Source of the DNA: a virus
Length of the DNA: 56,772 bases
IMG/VR virus record: IMGVR_UViG_3300018432_000006
Coordinates: 1 to 56,772 of that record
Direction: 5' to 3' (one strand)
Shown: positions 46,429-55,312 of the stretch, piece by piece
How positions within the stretch are numbered: position 1 is the first letter of the stretch
Layout: every line of letters begins with the position of its first letter
Notes under the pieces: model-generated
Databases searched by the model: none
Seen by the model: the letters and a program-made list of their open reading frames with translations, nothing else
Told to the model about the DNA's origin: nothing
Position numbers and translations under genes: made by a program

Positions 46429-46958
46429 GCGCCGCCCCGGTGGTCGGCGTGCTCGAACTGCTGTCGGATCTGCTGGAGATCATGACACACGACGAGTCGG
46501 AAGGCAGCGACGTCGACGCGTCGTGCGTGCTCGACCCGTTCTGCCGCGTCGCCGTGTACCCGGGGCCTGAAGTGCCGTTCGACTCGTGCGAGGTAGACGA
46601 CTGCACGGACGGTTCTGACGGGCAGCTCTACGCCGCCATCACGGGCCTCGCACCGCACCCGTCGAACACCGGCACCGGGTGCGACGCGTGGGTGTGGTCG
46701 GCGCAGGTGGGCGCCGTGCGCTGCATGGCGAAGCCCGGCGATGACATGGACTTCCCGTCGGTCGACGCGGTGCAGGCGGATGCCGCACGGCAGGCCGTCG
46801 ACGCTGACGGGATCTTCCGCGCAATCAGGTGCTGCGCGCCTAAGATTCAGCGCCTGAGGGACGCTGCTATGGTCGTGACGACTTGGACCCCCGTGGTGGG
46901 GGGCGGTTGTGGTGGCGGGTTCTGGACAATCACGGGGAGGTTCGATGTCTGCTGCTGA
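46425..46958 (+). CDS. Neck or tail-completion protein, 177 aa
   Basis: GTG start in GTGA overlap. Eleven cysteines, including a CC near residue 142 and the last two residues. The end GGGFWTITGRFDVCC is of a type common at the end of actinophage connector proteins. Assigned by position. Confidence 0.68.
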   Translation: MSAAPVVGVLELLSDLLEIMTHDESEGSDVDASCVLDPFCRVAVYPGPEVPFDSCEVDDCTDGSDGQLYAAITGLAPHPSNTGTGCDAWVWSAQVGAVRCMAKPGDDMDFPSVDAVQADAARQAVDADGIFRAIRCCAPKIQRLRDAAMVVTTWTPVVGGGCGGGFWTITGRFDVCC

Positions 46959-47529
46959 TCGCATGGCCGTCCGTATGCCGGGCGGCGAAATCCGTTCGGT
47001 GCCGCGCCGTGTCGGGCTCGCGATGGTCGCCCGAAGCCAGGCGACGCACGCACCCGCGCAGAGCGCACCGAACCCCACCGCGAAGGGGCGCCGCCCCGTG
47101 AGCGCCGTGACCGTGGTGACGGCGGAGGCGCCGCAGCTTGACGGTGCGAAGCCTGACGCCGTCGTCGTCGACGAGCCGACAGCACCCGTCGTCGATCTCG
47201 CGGACCCGGAGCACGGTCCCGTGATCGACCCTGCGGAGGTCTTCGAGGAAGACGAGCCGACAGCGCCACCCGCCGTCCCGCTGGGCTACCCGGTGCGCCC
47301 GAAGGGCAACGCAGCCCGCGAAGTCTGGGCGGAGTATGCACGCGTGCAAGGCGTCGAGATCTTCGACGACATGGGCCGCAACGACATCCGCGACGCCGTC
47401 GACGCGAAGTTTGAATCTGACCGCATGTCCCGGCCTGCCCTTCAGGGTGGACGACCGGCAACACCGGAAGATGAGCCGGTGACCGAGGACATGGTCACCA
47501 GTGCCGATCCGGGCGAACGTACGGCGTAG
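46945..47529 (+). CDS. Hypothetical virion-module protein, 194 aa
   Basis: GGGGAGGTTCG precedes the ATG, inside the previous gene. A basic start, a long Pro/Glu/Val-rich disordered centre, then a small helical unit (AREVWAEYARVQGVEIFDDM) like a HeH/LEM fold. No firm role. Confidence 0.72.
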   Translation: MSAADRMAVRMPGGEIRSVPRRVGLAMVARSQATHAPAQSAPNPTAKGRRPVSAVTVVTAEAPQLDGAKPDAVVVDEPTAPVVDLADPEHGPVIDPAEVFEEDEPTAPPAVPLGYPVRPKGNAAREVWAEYARVQGVEIFDDMGRNDIRDAVDAKFESDRMSRPALQGGRPATPEDEPVTEDMVTSADPGERTA

Positions 47530-47908
47530 CGGTCCCACCACCGGCGATGCAGACGCGCGCCGCCAGATCCGCGAAGAGGTCGCCCGCGCTGTAGGCGAGG
47601 CGACCATTCGGCGTGTCCGGAAACGAATCCAGGACCACCCCGCCGGCGTCGAGGCGGCGAACGCGATGACGGTCGAGTCGGGCTACGGGCAGGCCACCAT
47701 CGTTTCCCAGCACGGAAACCCCGGGGTGATCCCGGCGTCTCGTGATGCGCAGGGGTTCTCGCGCTGGGGCAAGAGGTTCATGTGGTGGCCCGGTGCGCGC
47801 CACCCCGTCAGGTTCGTCCGCAACTACAAGGGCTTGCGGCCCTTGCTGGAAGCGGAGATGTCCCGTGTGTCGACGTCGGAAGTCGACGTCGACACCACCA
47901 TCCGATGA
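47501..47908 (+). CDS. Tail terminator / neck-like protein, 135 aa
   Basis: GTG start 29 bases inside the previous gene. Helical start (DARRQIREEVARAVGEATIR) and GNPGVIPASRDAQGFSRWGK, a pattern seen in small connector proteins before the tail chaperones. Assigned by position. Confidence 0.68.
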   Translation: MPIRANVRRSGPTTGDADARRQIREEVARAVGEATIRRVRKRIQDHPAGVEAANAMTVESGYGQATIVSQHGNPGVIPASRDAQGFSRWGKRFMWWPGARHPVRFVRNYKGLRPLLEAEMSRVSTSEVDVDTTIR

Positions 47909-47927
47909 TCACAGGAGGCTGAAACAC

Positions 47928-48374
47928 ATGGCGATCAGAGTCGATGCAAATGCACGCATGGAAGGCATGGGGGGGATGGAGGGTGCCACCGAAGAGGTGT
48001 GGCTGCCTGGTCCCGATGGCGAGCCCGACGGCGAAGGGCCGTACGACTTCGCCTACCCGCGCATGGGACGGCTGCTGAAGATGCAGCGCACCCTGCCGAA
48101 CCTGACCGACGTGCAGGCGGTCAAGGAATCGGGACGCGCTCAGACGGACTGGATGAAGAAGGGCTTCGGTCCGGAGGCGTGGGCGCACATCGTCGAACGC
48201 ATGGACGACGACGACGACATCCTCGATGACGAGCACATGCAGTGGCTGTTCATGGAACTTCAGAAGGCGAACACGGGGCGCCCTACTACATCTTCCAACG
48301 GTGCATCGCGGCAGCCGTGGAAGAAGCCGTCAACGGCCGCGCCATCGCGTCAGGAATCCGACTCGGAGAACTAG
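47928..48374 (+). CDS. Tail assembly chaperone, short form, 148 aa
   Basis: ACAGGAGGCTGAAACAC precedes the ATG. The acidic centre (PRMGRLLKMQRTLPNLTDVQ ... RMDDDDDILDDEHMQWLFME) and position before the tape measure identify the G-type chaperone. The zero-frame end after residue 117 (RPTTSSNGASRQPW...) is low-complexity, as usual downstream of a slippery site. Confidence 0.85.
   Translation: MAIRVDANARMEGMGGMEGATEEVWLPGPDGEPDGEGPYDFAYPRMGRLLKMQRTLPNLTDVQAVKESGRAQTDWMKKGFGPEAWAHIVERMDDDDDILDDEHMQWLFMELQKANTGRPTTSSNGASRQPWKKPSTAAPSRQESDSEN
48273..48281 (+). other. Probable programmed -1 frameshift site
   Basis: In zero frame the codons are ACG GGG CGC. The Gly tRNA on GGG can slip back one base onto GGG because the base before is also G; the next codon is then GCG (48278) and the reading passes into the frame ending at 48571. 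The joined protein reads smoothly through TG-APYYIFQRC. Confidence 0.7.
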
Positions 48375-48571
48375 ACGGCCGCGAGCTATGCGACCTGATC
48401 TTCTTCTGGCTACTTGAAGGAAAGAACGAGGCCGAACAGATGAAAACGCGCGGCAAGTTCGAGATCCCCCCGAAGGGGTATCGAGGCGACACGGCTGGCA
48501 CGTCGTGGGACCCGAACGTCATGGCCGGCGAGTTCGGCAACGGCGAGGCGTTCAACGAGGGTGAGGTGTAG
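48278..48571 (+). CDS. Tail assembly chaperone, frameshift extension (GT form)
   Basis: The -1 frame encodes 97 residues (APYYIFQRCIAAAVEEAVNG ... CDLIFFWLLEGKNEAEQM) with good coding character and no start codon of its own near its beginning. Joined to the first 117 codons it gives a 214-residue product, the usual longer chaperone that binds the tape measure. Confidence 0.8.
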   Translation, partial: APYYIFQRCIAAAVEEAVNGRAIASGIRLGELDGRELCDLIFFWLLEGKNEAEQMKTRGKFEIPPKGYRGDTAGTSWDPNVMAGEFGNGEAFNEGEV

Positions 48572-48573
48572 CC

Positions 48574-51138
48574 GTGGCCATCCGGGTTCCGGTGCTGCTG
48601 GACATCAGCGGTGACGCCGACATCGACATCGATAGGCCGATTCGTCAGGCCATCGATGGCGTCGACGTCAGCGGGGCGGGGCAACGTCTCGGCACCGACC
48701 TGGGCGATGGCATCGTGCGGGGCGCGGACGGCCGGCTGCGGGACGCTCGCGGCCGGTTCGCCGCGGCCGGTGAGGAATCCGGTCGTGGCTTCGGCAGCGG
48801 GTTCAGCAGCGGTCTCGGCAACACCCTGACCGACGCCATCACCCGTCAGGGGTCAGCGTTCCTCCGTCTCGGCTCCGTGGCGTCGGGTCTGGTGGGTGCG
48901 CTCGTGCCCATCGGGCCGTCGCTTGCCGGCGTCGCTGCGGGCGCGCTGGCGGTCGCTGGGGCCGTCGGGCAGGCGTCGGTAGCAGCCCTGGCCGCTGGTG
49001 GCGTGATGGCCTCCCTAGGGCAGGCACAGCTCGCTGTGTCGGTGGGTTCCCGGGGGGTCAGCGATGCCATCAGCGCGCAGTCGGCGGCGCAGCAGGAACT
49101 CGCGGCCACGGGCGAGATCTCGGCGGCGACGCAGGACAAGCTGACGGCGGCCATGGAAGGGCTCGCGCCGGCCGCGCGTCAGGTGGTCGGCGTCGTCGGT
49201 GAGCTGACGCCCGCGTGGTCCGCGTTCCAGAACTCCGTGCAGCAGGAACTCTTCGCCGGGCTCGCCGGCGAGCTGACGAACCTGTCCGGCTCGATCCTGC
49301 CCAGCCTGACGACGAACCTGACCGCGACCGCGGGCATCCTGAACACCGCGGCGGTCGCGTTCTCCCAGTTCATCGTGTCCGGTGGTGGCGCTGGCCAGAT
49401 CAGCAACATCATGGCCGGCCTCAACGACACGCTCGCGGCGTTCCTGCCCACGCTGGGCAGCGTCGGGCAGGGGCTGCTCAACCTGTTCGAGGGATCTATC
49501 GGCTCGTCGACGCAGCTCGCTGCCTCGATCTCGCGCGTGACTGCGGGGTTCGCGGGGTGGACGGAGGGTGTCGTGCAGTCGGGTGCGCTCGCTGACGCGC
49601 TCGACATGGCGCTATCGACCATGGGGACCCTAGTGGGCATCGTGACCAACCTGGGGTCGATCCTGATATCGGTGCTGAAGCCCGGCGTAGACGAGGGTGC
49701 GAACCTACTCGCGATCTTCGAGGGGGCCACGGCGCAGCTCGCGGCGTTCCTACAGACCGCGAGCGCGCAGGCCGGCCTACAGCAGTTCTACGACCTGATC
49801 ACGCAGGTAGGCGAGACCATCAGCATCCTGGGCGGCGTCGTCGGGCCGATCTTCACCGGCATCGCGTCGCTGCTGTCGGTGCTCATCCCGATCGTCACGC
49901 AGCTCCGTACCGCGCTCGAACCGGTGATCACGGCCCTTGCGGTGAACCTGTCCACCGCGGTGCAGGGCCTCGCCCCGGTTATCGGTGTCGTGCTCGGTGT
50001 GGTCGCATCGCTCATCGGGGTGCTCGCGCCGCTGGTGACCCTGATCCTGAACGCGCTGGGGCCGGCACTCGCGGAGATCGGGCGCCTGTTCTCCGCGAAC
50101 CTGGCGCCTGCGATCTCGGGGCTGTTCGCGCTGCTACAGCCGCTTATCGGGATCTTCCTCAACATCTTCGGTGCCCAGGTGGTCAATGCCATCACGCTCG
50201 TCGTCGACGTGTTGGGCGGGGTCTTCGACATTCTGGGCGGCCTCATCAACTTCCTGGTCGGCGTGTTTACCGGCGACTGGGAAAAGGCATGGGATGGCCT
50301 GGTTCAGGTGGCCGATGGCGTTGTCTCGATCCTGACCGGAATAGTGCAATTCCTGTGGCGCACGGTGCAGAACTACTTCAAGAACGGTGGTCAGCAGGTA
50401 CTTGCGGCGGTGCGGGATTGGTGGACTGGGATCACTACACAGTTCACCCAATTTCAGGCACGTGTCATTCAGGGCATTGCGAATTGGATCATCGGCCTTG
50501 TGCTGCGGTTCGTCAACCTGCGCAACCAGGTCATCGCGAATGTCCGTGGTCTGTGGTCCGTGGCGGGCAGCCTTTTCCGGCTAGGCGTGCGGACGGTGGG
50601 CGACTCGGTGCGCAACGGCCTCAGTGCCGTGCTGACCTATTTCCGGAACCTGCCGGGGCAGATCGGTCGGGCCATCGGGAACCTGGGGAGCCTGCTCTAC
50701 GACGCGGGGCAGAACGTGGTGCAGGGCCTCATTGACGGCATCTACAACATGATCGGGCGGCTCGCGTCGGCGGCGTCCTCGATGGCGGAGACGATCCGCG
50801 GGTACCTGCCGTTCTCGCCGGCGAAGGTCGGGCCGCTGTCGGGCGCGGGCAGCCCGGACAACTCGGGTCGGCAGATTGCGCAGATGGTCGCTGACGGCAT
50901 CCTCGCGAACGTTAACGCGCCGGCGAACGCCATGAGTCGAGCCCTAGCACCGCTCGTGGCGCCCGCTACGGCGGCTAGGACGGGCGCAGGCGGCGTCGGG
51001 GTAGACCGGGCGGGTGTGACCGTCAACCAGATCTTCAACGGGCCGACGACGTCCGGCGGCCGGCTGAACGAGATGACCTGGAACATCCGGTACGCGGTGC
51101 AGTCGCGTACCGAAGTCGTGGACGGGGTAGCGACATGA
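48574..51138 (+). CDS. Tape measure protein, 854 aa
   Basis: GTG start two bases after the chaperone frame ends. Long, Ala/Gly/Leu-rich, with many hydrophobic helices from residues 90 to 600 (e.g. LAGVAAGALAVAGAVGQASV) and an end (GYLPFSPAKVGPLSGAG) typical of tape measures. By the usual rule of about 1.5 angstroms per residue the tail would be near 130 nm. Confidence 0.95.
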   Translation: MAIRVPVLLDISGDADIDIDRPIRQAIDGVDVSGAGQRLGTDLGDGIVRGADGRLRDARGRFAAAGEESGRGFGSGFSSGLGNTLTDAITRQGSAFLRLGSVASGLVGALVPIGPSLAGVAAGALAVAGAVGQASVAALAAGGVMASLGQAQLAVSVGSRGVSDAISAQSAAQQELAATGEISAATQDKLTAAMEGLAPAARQVVGVVGELTPAWSAFQNSVQQELFAGLAGELTNLSGSILPSLTTNLTATAGILNTAAVAFSQFIVSGGGAGQISNIMAGLNDTLAAFLPTLGSVGQGLLNLFEGSIGSSTQLAASISRVTAGFAGWTEGVVQSGALADALDMALSTMGTLVGIVTNLGSILISVLKPGVDEGANLLAIFEGATAQLAAFLQTASAQAGLQQFYDLITQVGETISILGGVVGPIFTGIASLLSVLIPIVTQLRTALEPVITALAVNLSTAVQGLAPVIGVVLGVVASLIGVLAPLVTLILNALGPALAEIGRLFSANLAPAISGLFALLQPLIGIFLNIFGAQVVNAITLVVDVLGGVFDILGGLINFLVGVFTGDWEKAWDGLVQVADGVVSILTGIVQFLWRTVQNYFKNGGQQVLAAVRDWWTGITTQFTQFQARVIQGIANWIIGLVLRFVNLRNQVIANVRGLWSVAGSLFRLGVRTVGDSVRNGLSAVLTYFRNLPGQIGRAIGNLGSLLYDAGQNVVQGLIDGIYNMIGRLASAASSMAETIRGYLPFSPAKVGPLSGAGSPDNSGRQIAQMVADGILANVNAPANAMSRALAPLVAPATAARTGAGGVGVDRAGVTVNQIFNGPTTSGGRLNEMTWNIRYAVQSRTEVVDGVAT

Positions 51139-53225
51139 GCGGGAACGCTGGCGCGTGGGGCATCGCGATGTGGAAGGACGGGTACAGCACGGTAGACGCG
51201 CAGGAACAGGAACAGGGCATCAGTCTGGAAGGTGGCGACCCTGTCCTGCCGTACCTGCCGACTGATCCGGTGGGGACGCTGCTGGTCCCTCCGTTCGGGA
51301 TGGGCGTGCCGGCGGTGCGCTCCGGTGACGTCGCATTCGCGCAGCGGGACGGAGTCGTCCAGTTCGCGGACTACTACGAGCCGCGGCAGCTCACGTTCCA
51401 AGTGCTCGTGAAGAACGACGACTGCCCCGGGTGCTCGTCGTCCCCGGAGGTCCCCGGCGGGCTGATCCTCGACGGCGTCAGCAACGGACGCGCCTACACA
51501 CCTGACGCCGCCAGCCTGACGATCACCGGCGATCTCGACGTGCGCATACACCTGACCATGAACGACTGGACACCGGCAGCGTCGACAGCTCCGGTGGCGC
51601 AGTGGCTGACGGCCGGCTCTGATCAGCGCGGGTGGCTCGGGCGCGTCAACACCACGGGCACGCTGGGCCTGTTCTGGTCGACGGACGGCACGAACGCGGG
51701 CGTGCTGTCCGCGTCGTCGACAACGGTCGCTGGTGGCGTCGACGGGCAAGAGATGTGGCTGCGGTACACGCTCGACGTGGACAACGGCGCCGGCGGTCGC
51801 GACATCCGGTTCTACACCAGCACCAACGGCGTCGATTGGGTGCAGCTCGGAGCCACCGTCACGCAGGCCGGCGTGACGTCCGTGTTCAACTCGACGGCCG
51901 ACGTGACCGTGGGTTCGTACAACAACGGTGGCTCCGAACGACTCGCCGGCACTGTGTTCTCCGTCGAGATCCGCAACGGCATCAACGGCCCGATCATCGC
52001 CGACCCTGACTTTCAGCAGCCGCAGCGGTACACGTCGTTCCGTGACGACGTCGGCAACCCGTGGTTCGTGGTCGCCCCGGCGGTGCTTGAGGCGTACCAG
52101 GCGGAGCGGCGCAGCGCCCGTCAGAAGGTCGCGCGGCTCACGCAAGAGTGGTCGCGGAACTGCTCCGGCGCGACGCTCGTACTGTTCACGGACTGCCACA
52201 ACCCGGACGCGACGGACGAAGAGAAGATCTACAACGGCCCCTACCTGGTGCGGGGCCGGCCGCGTGTGGCTGACGTGGTGTGGGAGCGGTCGAACCGTGG
52301 CGTTGCACGCGTCACGCTGCGGTTCGACGCCACGGACGCACGCCTGGTGCTCGTCGACGCAGCCCCAGGGCAGCTCTGGGACAGCGACCGTGTGCAGACC
52401 ATCGACGCCGACGAACAGAACCTGGCACCGGATGCCGACCTGTCCGGGCTGACGATGACGCTCAACGGCGCCACCGTGCAGGACACACACCAGACTTCGG
52501 GCGGTCCGCTGGGCGGGGACGGTGGCCCGTACTTCAACCGGTTCATCGAGGTAGCGAACACCACGTCACCGATGACGATGGCTCTGGGGCCGACGGGCAC
52601 GGCCGCTATCCCGGTAAACCCTGGTGACGTCCTCAGCATTGCGTTCTGGGCGCGGAAGTCGCCGGGTGGTGGTCCGACGCCGCGCGCGGATTACACCTGG
52701 TACAACGCCGCTGGTGCGGTCATCACGGCGCACAACGGCACCGCGCAGGCAGCCACCGCGACATGGACCCGGTTCACGCAACCGGGCATCGTCGCGCCGG
52801 CGCTCGCGGAATTCGTGCAGGTGCGGCTCGCGTGGTCGGGTACGGCGCTGGTGGGTCAGAATCTCGGGCTCGCTCAGCCGTGGATCAACCGGGGTGCCGT
52901 GTCGACGTCGCCGGAAACGGTCGAGATCGTAGGCACGCTGTGTGCCTACCCGGTGATCTCGCTGTTCCCGAACCTGACGGCGCCCATCGTCGTCACGTAC
53001 GGAAATCATGAGTTCACGTACACGCAGAACGTGACCAGCGTCATCGACATCGACACGCGGTGGGGTCGAGCTTCGGACGGGTTCACTGACGTCACGGAGA
53101 ACGTGGAAGGGGACTTCACGTCCCCGCTCGAACCGGGCATCCATACCGTGACCGTGCAGACGGCGAACCCTGCCGACACGGGGTTCGTGAACATCGTCTG
53201 GGAAAACGCCGTGGTGGCCGGCTGA
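51135..53225 (+). CDS. Distal tail (Dit)-like protein with two inserted beta domains, 696 aa
   Basis: ATGA overlap with the tape measure. The Dit core is split: residues 1-110, 300-420 and 610-696. Residues 113-290 (VSNGRAYTPDAASLTITGDL ... WLRYTLDVDNGAGGRDIRFY) resemble a LamG/concanavalin-like fold, and residues 430-600 (NLAPDADLSGLTMTLNGATV ... PGDVLSIAFWARK) a CBM_4_9-like module. Such insertions suggest binding to cell-wall glycans at adsorption. Confidence 0.82.
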   Translation: MSGNAGAWGIAMWKDGYSTVDAQEQEQGISLEGGDPVLPYLPTDPVGTLLVPPFGMGVPAVRSGDVAFAQRDGVVQFADYYEPRQLTFQVLVKNDDCPGCSSSPEVPGGLILDGVSNGRAYTPDAASLTITGDLDVRIHLTMNDWTPAASTAPVAQWLTAGSDQRGWLGRVNTTGTLGLFWSTDGTNAGVLSASSTTVAGGVDGQEMWLRYTLDVDNGAGGRDIRFYTSTNGVDWVQLGATVTQAGVTSVFNSTADVTVGSYNNGGSERLAGTVFSVEIRNGINGPIIADPDFQQPQRYTSFRDDVGNPWFVVAPAVLEAYQAERRSARQKVARLTQEWSRNCSGATLVLFTDCHNPDATDEEKIYNGPYLVRGRPRVADVVWERSNRGVARVTLRFDATDARLVLVDAAPGQLWDSDRVQTIDADEQNLAPDADLSGLTMTLNGATVQDTHQTSGGPLGGDGGPYFNRFIEVANTTSPMTMALGPTGTAAIPVNPGDVLSIAFWARKSPGGGPTPRADYTWYNAAGAVITAHNGTAQAATATWTRFTQPGIVAPALAEFVQVRLAWSGTALVGQNLGLAQPWINRGAVSTSPETVEIVGTLCAYPVISLFPNLTAPIVVTYGNHEFTYTQNVTSVIDIDTRWGRASDGFTDVTENVEGDFTSPLEPGIHTVTVQTANPADTGFVNIVWENAVVAG

Positions 53226-54481
53226 TGGTCCAGGTATGCGAGTGTGCGCCGAACTGGCGGGTAGAGCTGACGGATCTGCTGACGGGTGAGATCACGCACT
53301 CCGTCGTGCCGGTGTCGTTCGACTTCGAGACGGCGCTCATGGAACCGGGGCGCGGAACGATCCGGTTCAACCGGTGGGGCAACCAGGTGGGCGACAGCTC
53401 GGGGTACATCTCCGCGACCGACATGATGCCGAAAACCACGGGCATTTTCTTCTCACGGACTGCCGGCGGGGCCGCGACGCCGGCTGACCCGGTGCCGATG
53501 TGGGGCGGGTACGTCGAGACTTTCCAGGGCAACTCCGATGGCACGGTCACGCTGGGGCTCGCGGAGATGCAGAAGTACCTCGACTACCGTCTGATCCGGT
53601 CCGACCTGGTGTTCACCGGGGATTCGCAGACGTCCATCGGGGCGAACCTGGTGCTGTACGCGCGCGGCGAGAACTTCGACGGCGGCAGCGTGGACCCGTC
53701 ACCGTCTCTGGGCATCCCGCTGGTGGGCGGGTTTGGCATCTCTGCGATCAACCGGGACCGGACCTACCTGGGCAATGACAGGCCCCTGATTGGTGACATG
53801 ATCCGGCAGCTCGTCGGTGTCGAGGACGGGCCCGTTTACGAGCTTCAGCACTTCCGCAACGCCGTGCCCATCCCGGGCCTGACGGAGAACTGGTGGAGTG
53901 AGATGGGGTTCTTCGACGAGATTGCGCAGCCGTCGCCCGCGAAGTTCGTTCACTGGGATCACCTGTCCGACTTCACGATCAACGTCGACGGCAACGCGAT
54001 GGCCAACCAGGTCGATGCGTTCGGTGACCCGAACGCCGACGGAACGCCCCGCATTGCGACAGCGAACAGCGGTCTCTCGTTCGAGCCCCGGTATGACGCG
54101 GCACCGTCGTTCCAGGGGGTCACGAACCTGATCACGCTGGGGCAGCACGCCGTCGGCTACCAGAGCGACCACATGTTTGCTGCGCTGAATCTCCAGCTCA
54201 ACTTCGTTGGGCTGGAGTACGGCACGCACGCCGGCTCCCCCACGCTGAACATTGGTGACCTGGTCCCGGGCCGGCAGCTCAACGTCGACGTCGATTCCCC
54301 GAACTGGAAGTTCGAGGGGGGGCCGGATATGCCGGACTCCGGCACGCACATCCCCAGCATCGGGCGGGTGTCGGTGTCCGTGGGGCAGGAAGGCGCCGAA
54401 CAGGTGACGGCGCAGGTCATCCTCGACAGCTTCCCCGGCAACATGCTGTCTGCGGCGCCTAGCGGTTGCGTGGACTGCTGA
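53225..54481 (+). CDS. Minor tail protein, tip baseplate-like, 418 aa
   Basis: TGATG overlap. The order and the N-terminal domain (WRVELTDLLTGEITHSVVPV ... WGGYVETFQGNSDGTV) correspond to the Tal/gp27-like proteins that close the tail tube in actinophages. It begins with CECAP and ends SGCVDC, again Cys-rich at both ends. Confidence 0.82.
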   Translation: MVQVCECAPNWRVELTDLLTGEITHSVVPVSFDFETALMEPGRGTIRFNRWGNQVGDSSGYISATDMMPKTTGIFFSRTAGGAATPADPVPMWGGYVETFQGNSDGTVTLGLAEMQKYLDYRLIRSDLVFTGDSQTSIGANLVLYARGENFDGGSVDPSPSLGIPLVGGFGISAINRDRTYLGNDRPLIGDMIRQLVGVEDGPVYELQHFRNAVPIPGLTENWWSEMGFFDEIAQPSPAKFVHWDHLSDFTINVDGNAMANQVDAFGDPNADGTPRIATANSGLSFEPRYDAAPSFQGVTNLITLGQHAVGYQSDHMFAALNLQLNFVGLEYGTHAGSPTLNIGDLVPGRQLNVDVDSPNWKFEGGPDMPDSGTHIPSIGRVSVSVGQEGAEQVTAQVILDSFPGNMLSAAPSGCVDC

Positions 54482-54945
54482 TGGCGGTGAACACGGTCCC
54501 GCGTGACTACGACATCGCGAAGATGCTCGATGACTACGAACGGCGGATCTCGTTCGTCGAGCGGCAGATACGCAACATGGGGTTCCTGCTGCCGACGCCT
54601 GGTGTCCCGTTCGATACGGGGTGGTTGGCGGTGCCGGCTGCTGCGGGGTTCACGTCGTCGCTGGAAGTGCGCCGGCGTGACGGTCGAGCGATGTTGCGGG
54701 GGTCGTTGCTTCCTGTCACGGACTGGGGGGCGGCGAGCAGCCTTCAGCAGCCGGTGGCCGCGGGCGGCATCCCGGTGGGGCTCCGTACGCCGAACAGCCT
54801 GAACTTCGTTGGTGCCACGGGGTCTACCACGGTGACCACGAACTTCCGGGTGCAGGTGCAGAGCAACGGGGGCATCTCGGTTCGCTGTACGACGGCGGCT
54901 CATACCAGTTCGTGCCACGTGAACTTTGGGTACTTCACGAGCTGA
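54481..54945 (+). CDS. Small tail-tip protein, 154 aa
   Basis: TGATG overlap. A short helical start (DYDIAKMLDDYERRISFVER) then a beta domain (FDTGWLAVPAAAGFTSSLEV ... RAMLRGSLLPVTD) of the kind in trimeric receptor-binding tips. It is the last virion gene, so the receptor-binding role would fall on this protein or the Dit-like one. Confidence 0.78.
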   Translation: MAVNTVPRDYDIAKMLDDYERRISFVERQIRNMGFLLPTPGVPFDTGWLAVPAAAGFTSSLEVRRRDGRAMLRGSLLPVTDWGAASSLQQPVAAGGIPVGLRTPNSLNFVGATGSTTVTTNFRVQVQSNGGISVRCTTAAHTSSCHVNFGYFTS

Positions 54946-54958
54946 TGTTGTGCCCGCG

Positions 54959-55124
54959 TTGACCTGGTGTGTCATGGGTCCGTACCCTTGACCTAGGCGC
55001 ACTTCCCCGGGGGAAGGTTCTGACACGCTGAAGCGGCGAGGTCTCGGTGTACCCCTCCCGCGCCCCCCGGGGAGGTGTCCTGTCTCGTGTGAAGGCCCCC
55101 CAACCCGTCAAGGGTTGGGGGGCC
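54959..55124 (+). ncRNA. Noncoding segment after the tail genes, possible small RNA
   Basis: TTGACC (54959-54964), 18-base spacer and TACCCT (54983-54988) could form a rightward promoter. Downstream are a CTTCCCC-G-GGGGAAG hairpin (55002-55016), a CCTCCC/GGGAGG stem and a strong terminator at 55094-55124, and no frame of useful length. It may instead be just the end of the virion transcript. Confidence 0.3.
55094..55124. terminator. Bidirectional terminator
   Basis: GGCCCCCCAACCC (55094-55106) pairs perfectly with GGGTTGGGGGGCC (55112-55124) between converging genes. Confidence 0.9.
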
Positions 55125-55134
55125 GTGTGCGTTG

Positions 55135-55290
55135 TCAGGCGGGGTGGTTCAGCCTGATGTGCTGGAGTAGTCCCAGCGGCGTGCCGCAGTCTTCGTCGCA
55201 CGCCTCGCAGTAGGTGTTCCGGGGGCGCTTGATCTTGCGTAGGGCGGCGGCGTCCTTCAGTTCCTCTTCGGGGTCTTTCTTCGGTGCCAC
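55135..55290 (-). CDS. Zinc-finger-like protein, 51 aa
   Basis: GTG at 55288-55290 after CGGGAGACGCA. CEACDEDCGTPLGLLQHIRL-NH is close to a C2H2-type finger; the start is charged and helical. Single-gene unit behind its own promoter. Confidence 0.78.
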   Translation of the reverse strand: MAPKKDPEEELKDAAALRKIKRPRNTYCEACDEDCGTPLGLLQHIRLNHPA

Positions 55291-55312
55291 TGCGTCTCCC
55301 GGTGTCCGTGAT

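Noticed and set aside
50742-52490. 582-codon open frame on the minus strand
   Set aside because: Antisense to the tape measure and Dit-like genes, with shadow-type composition.
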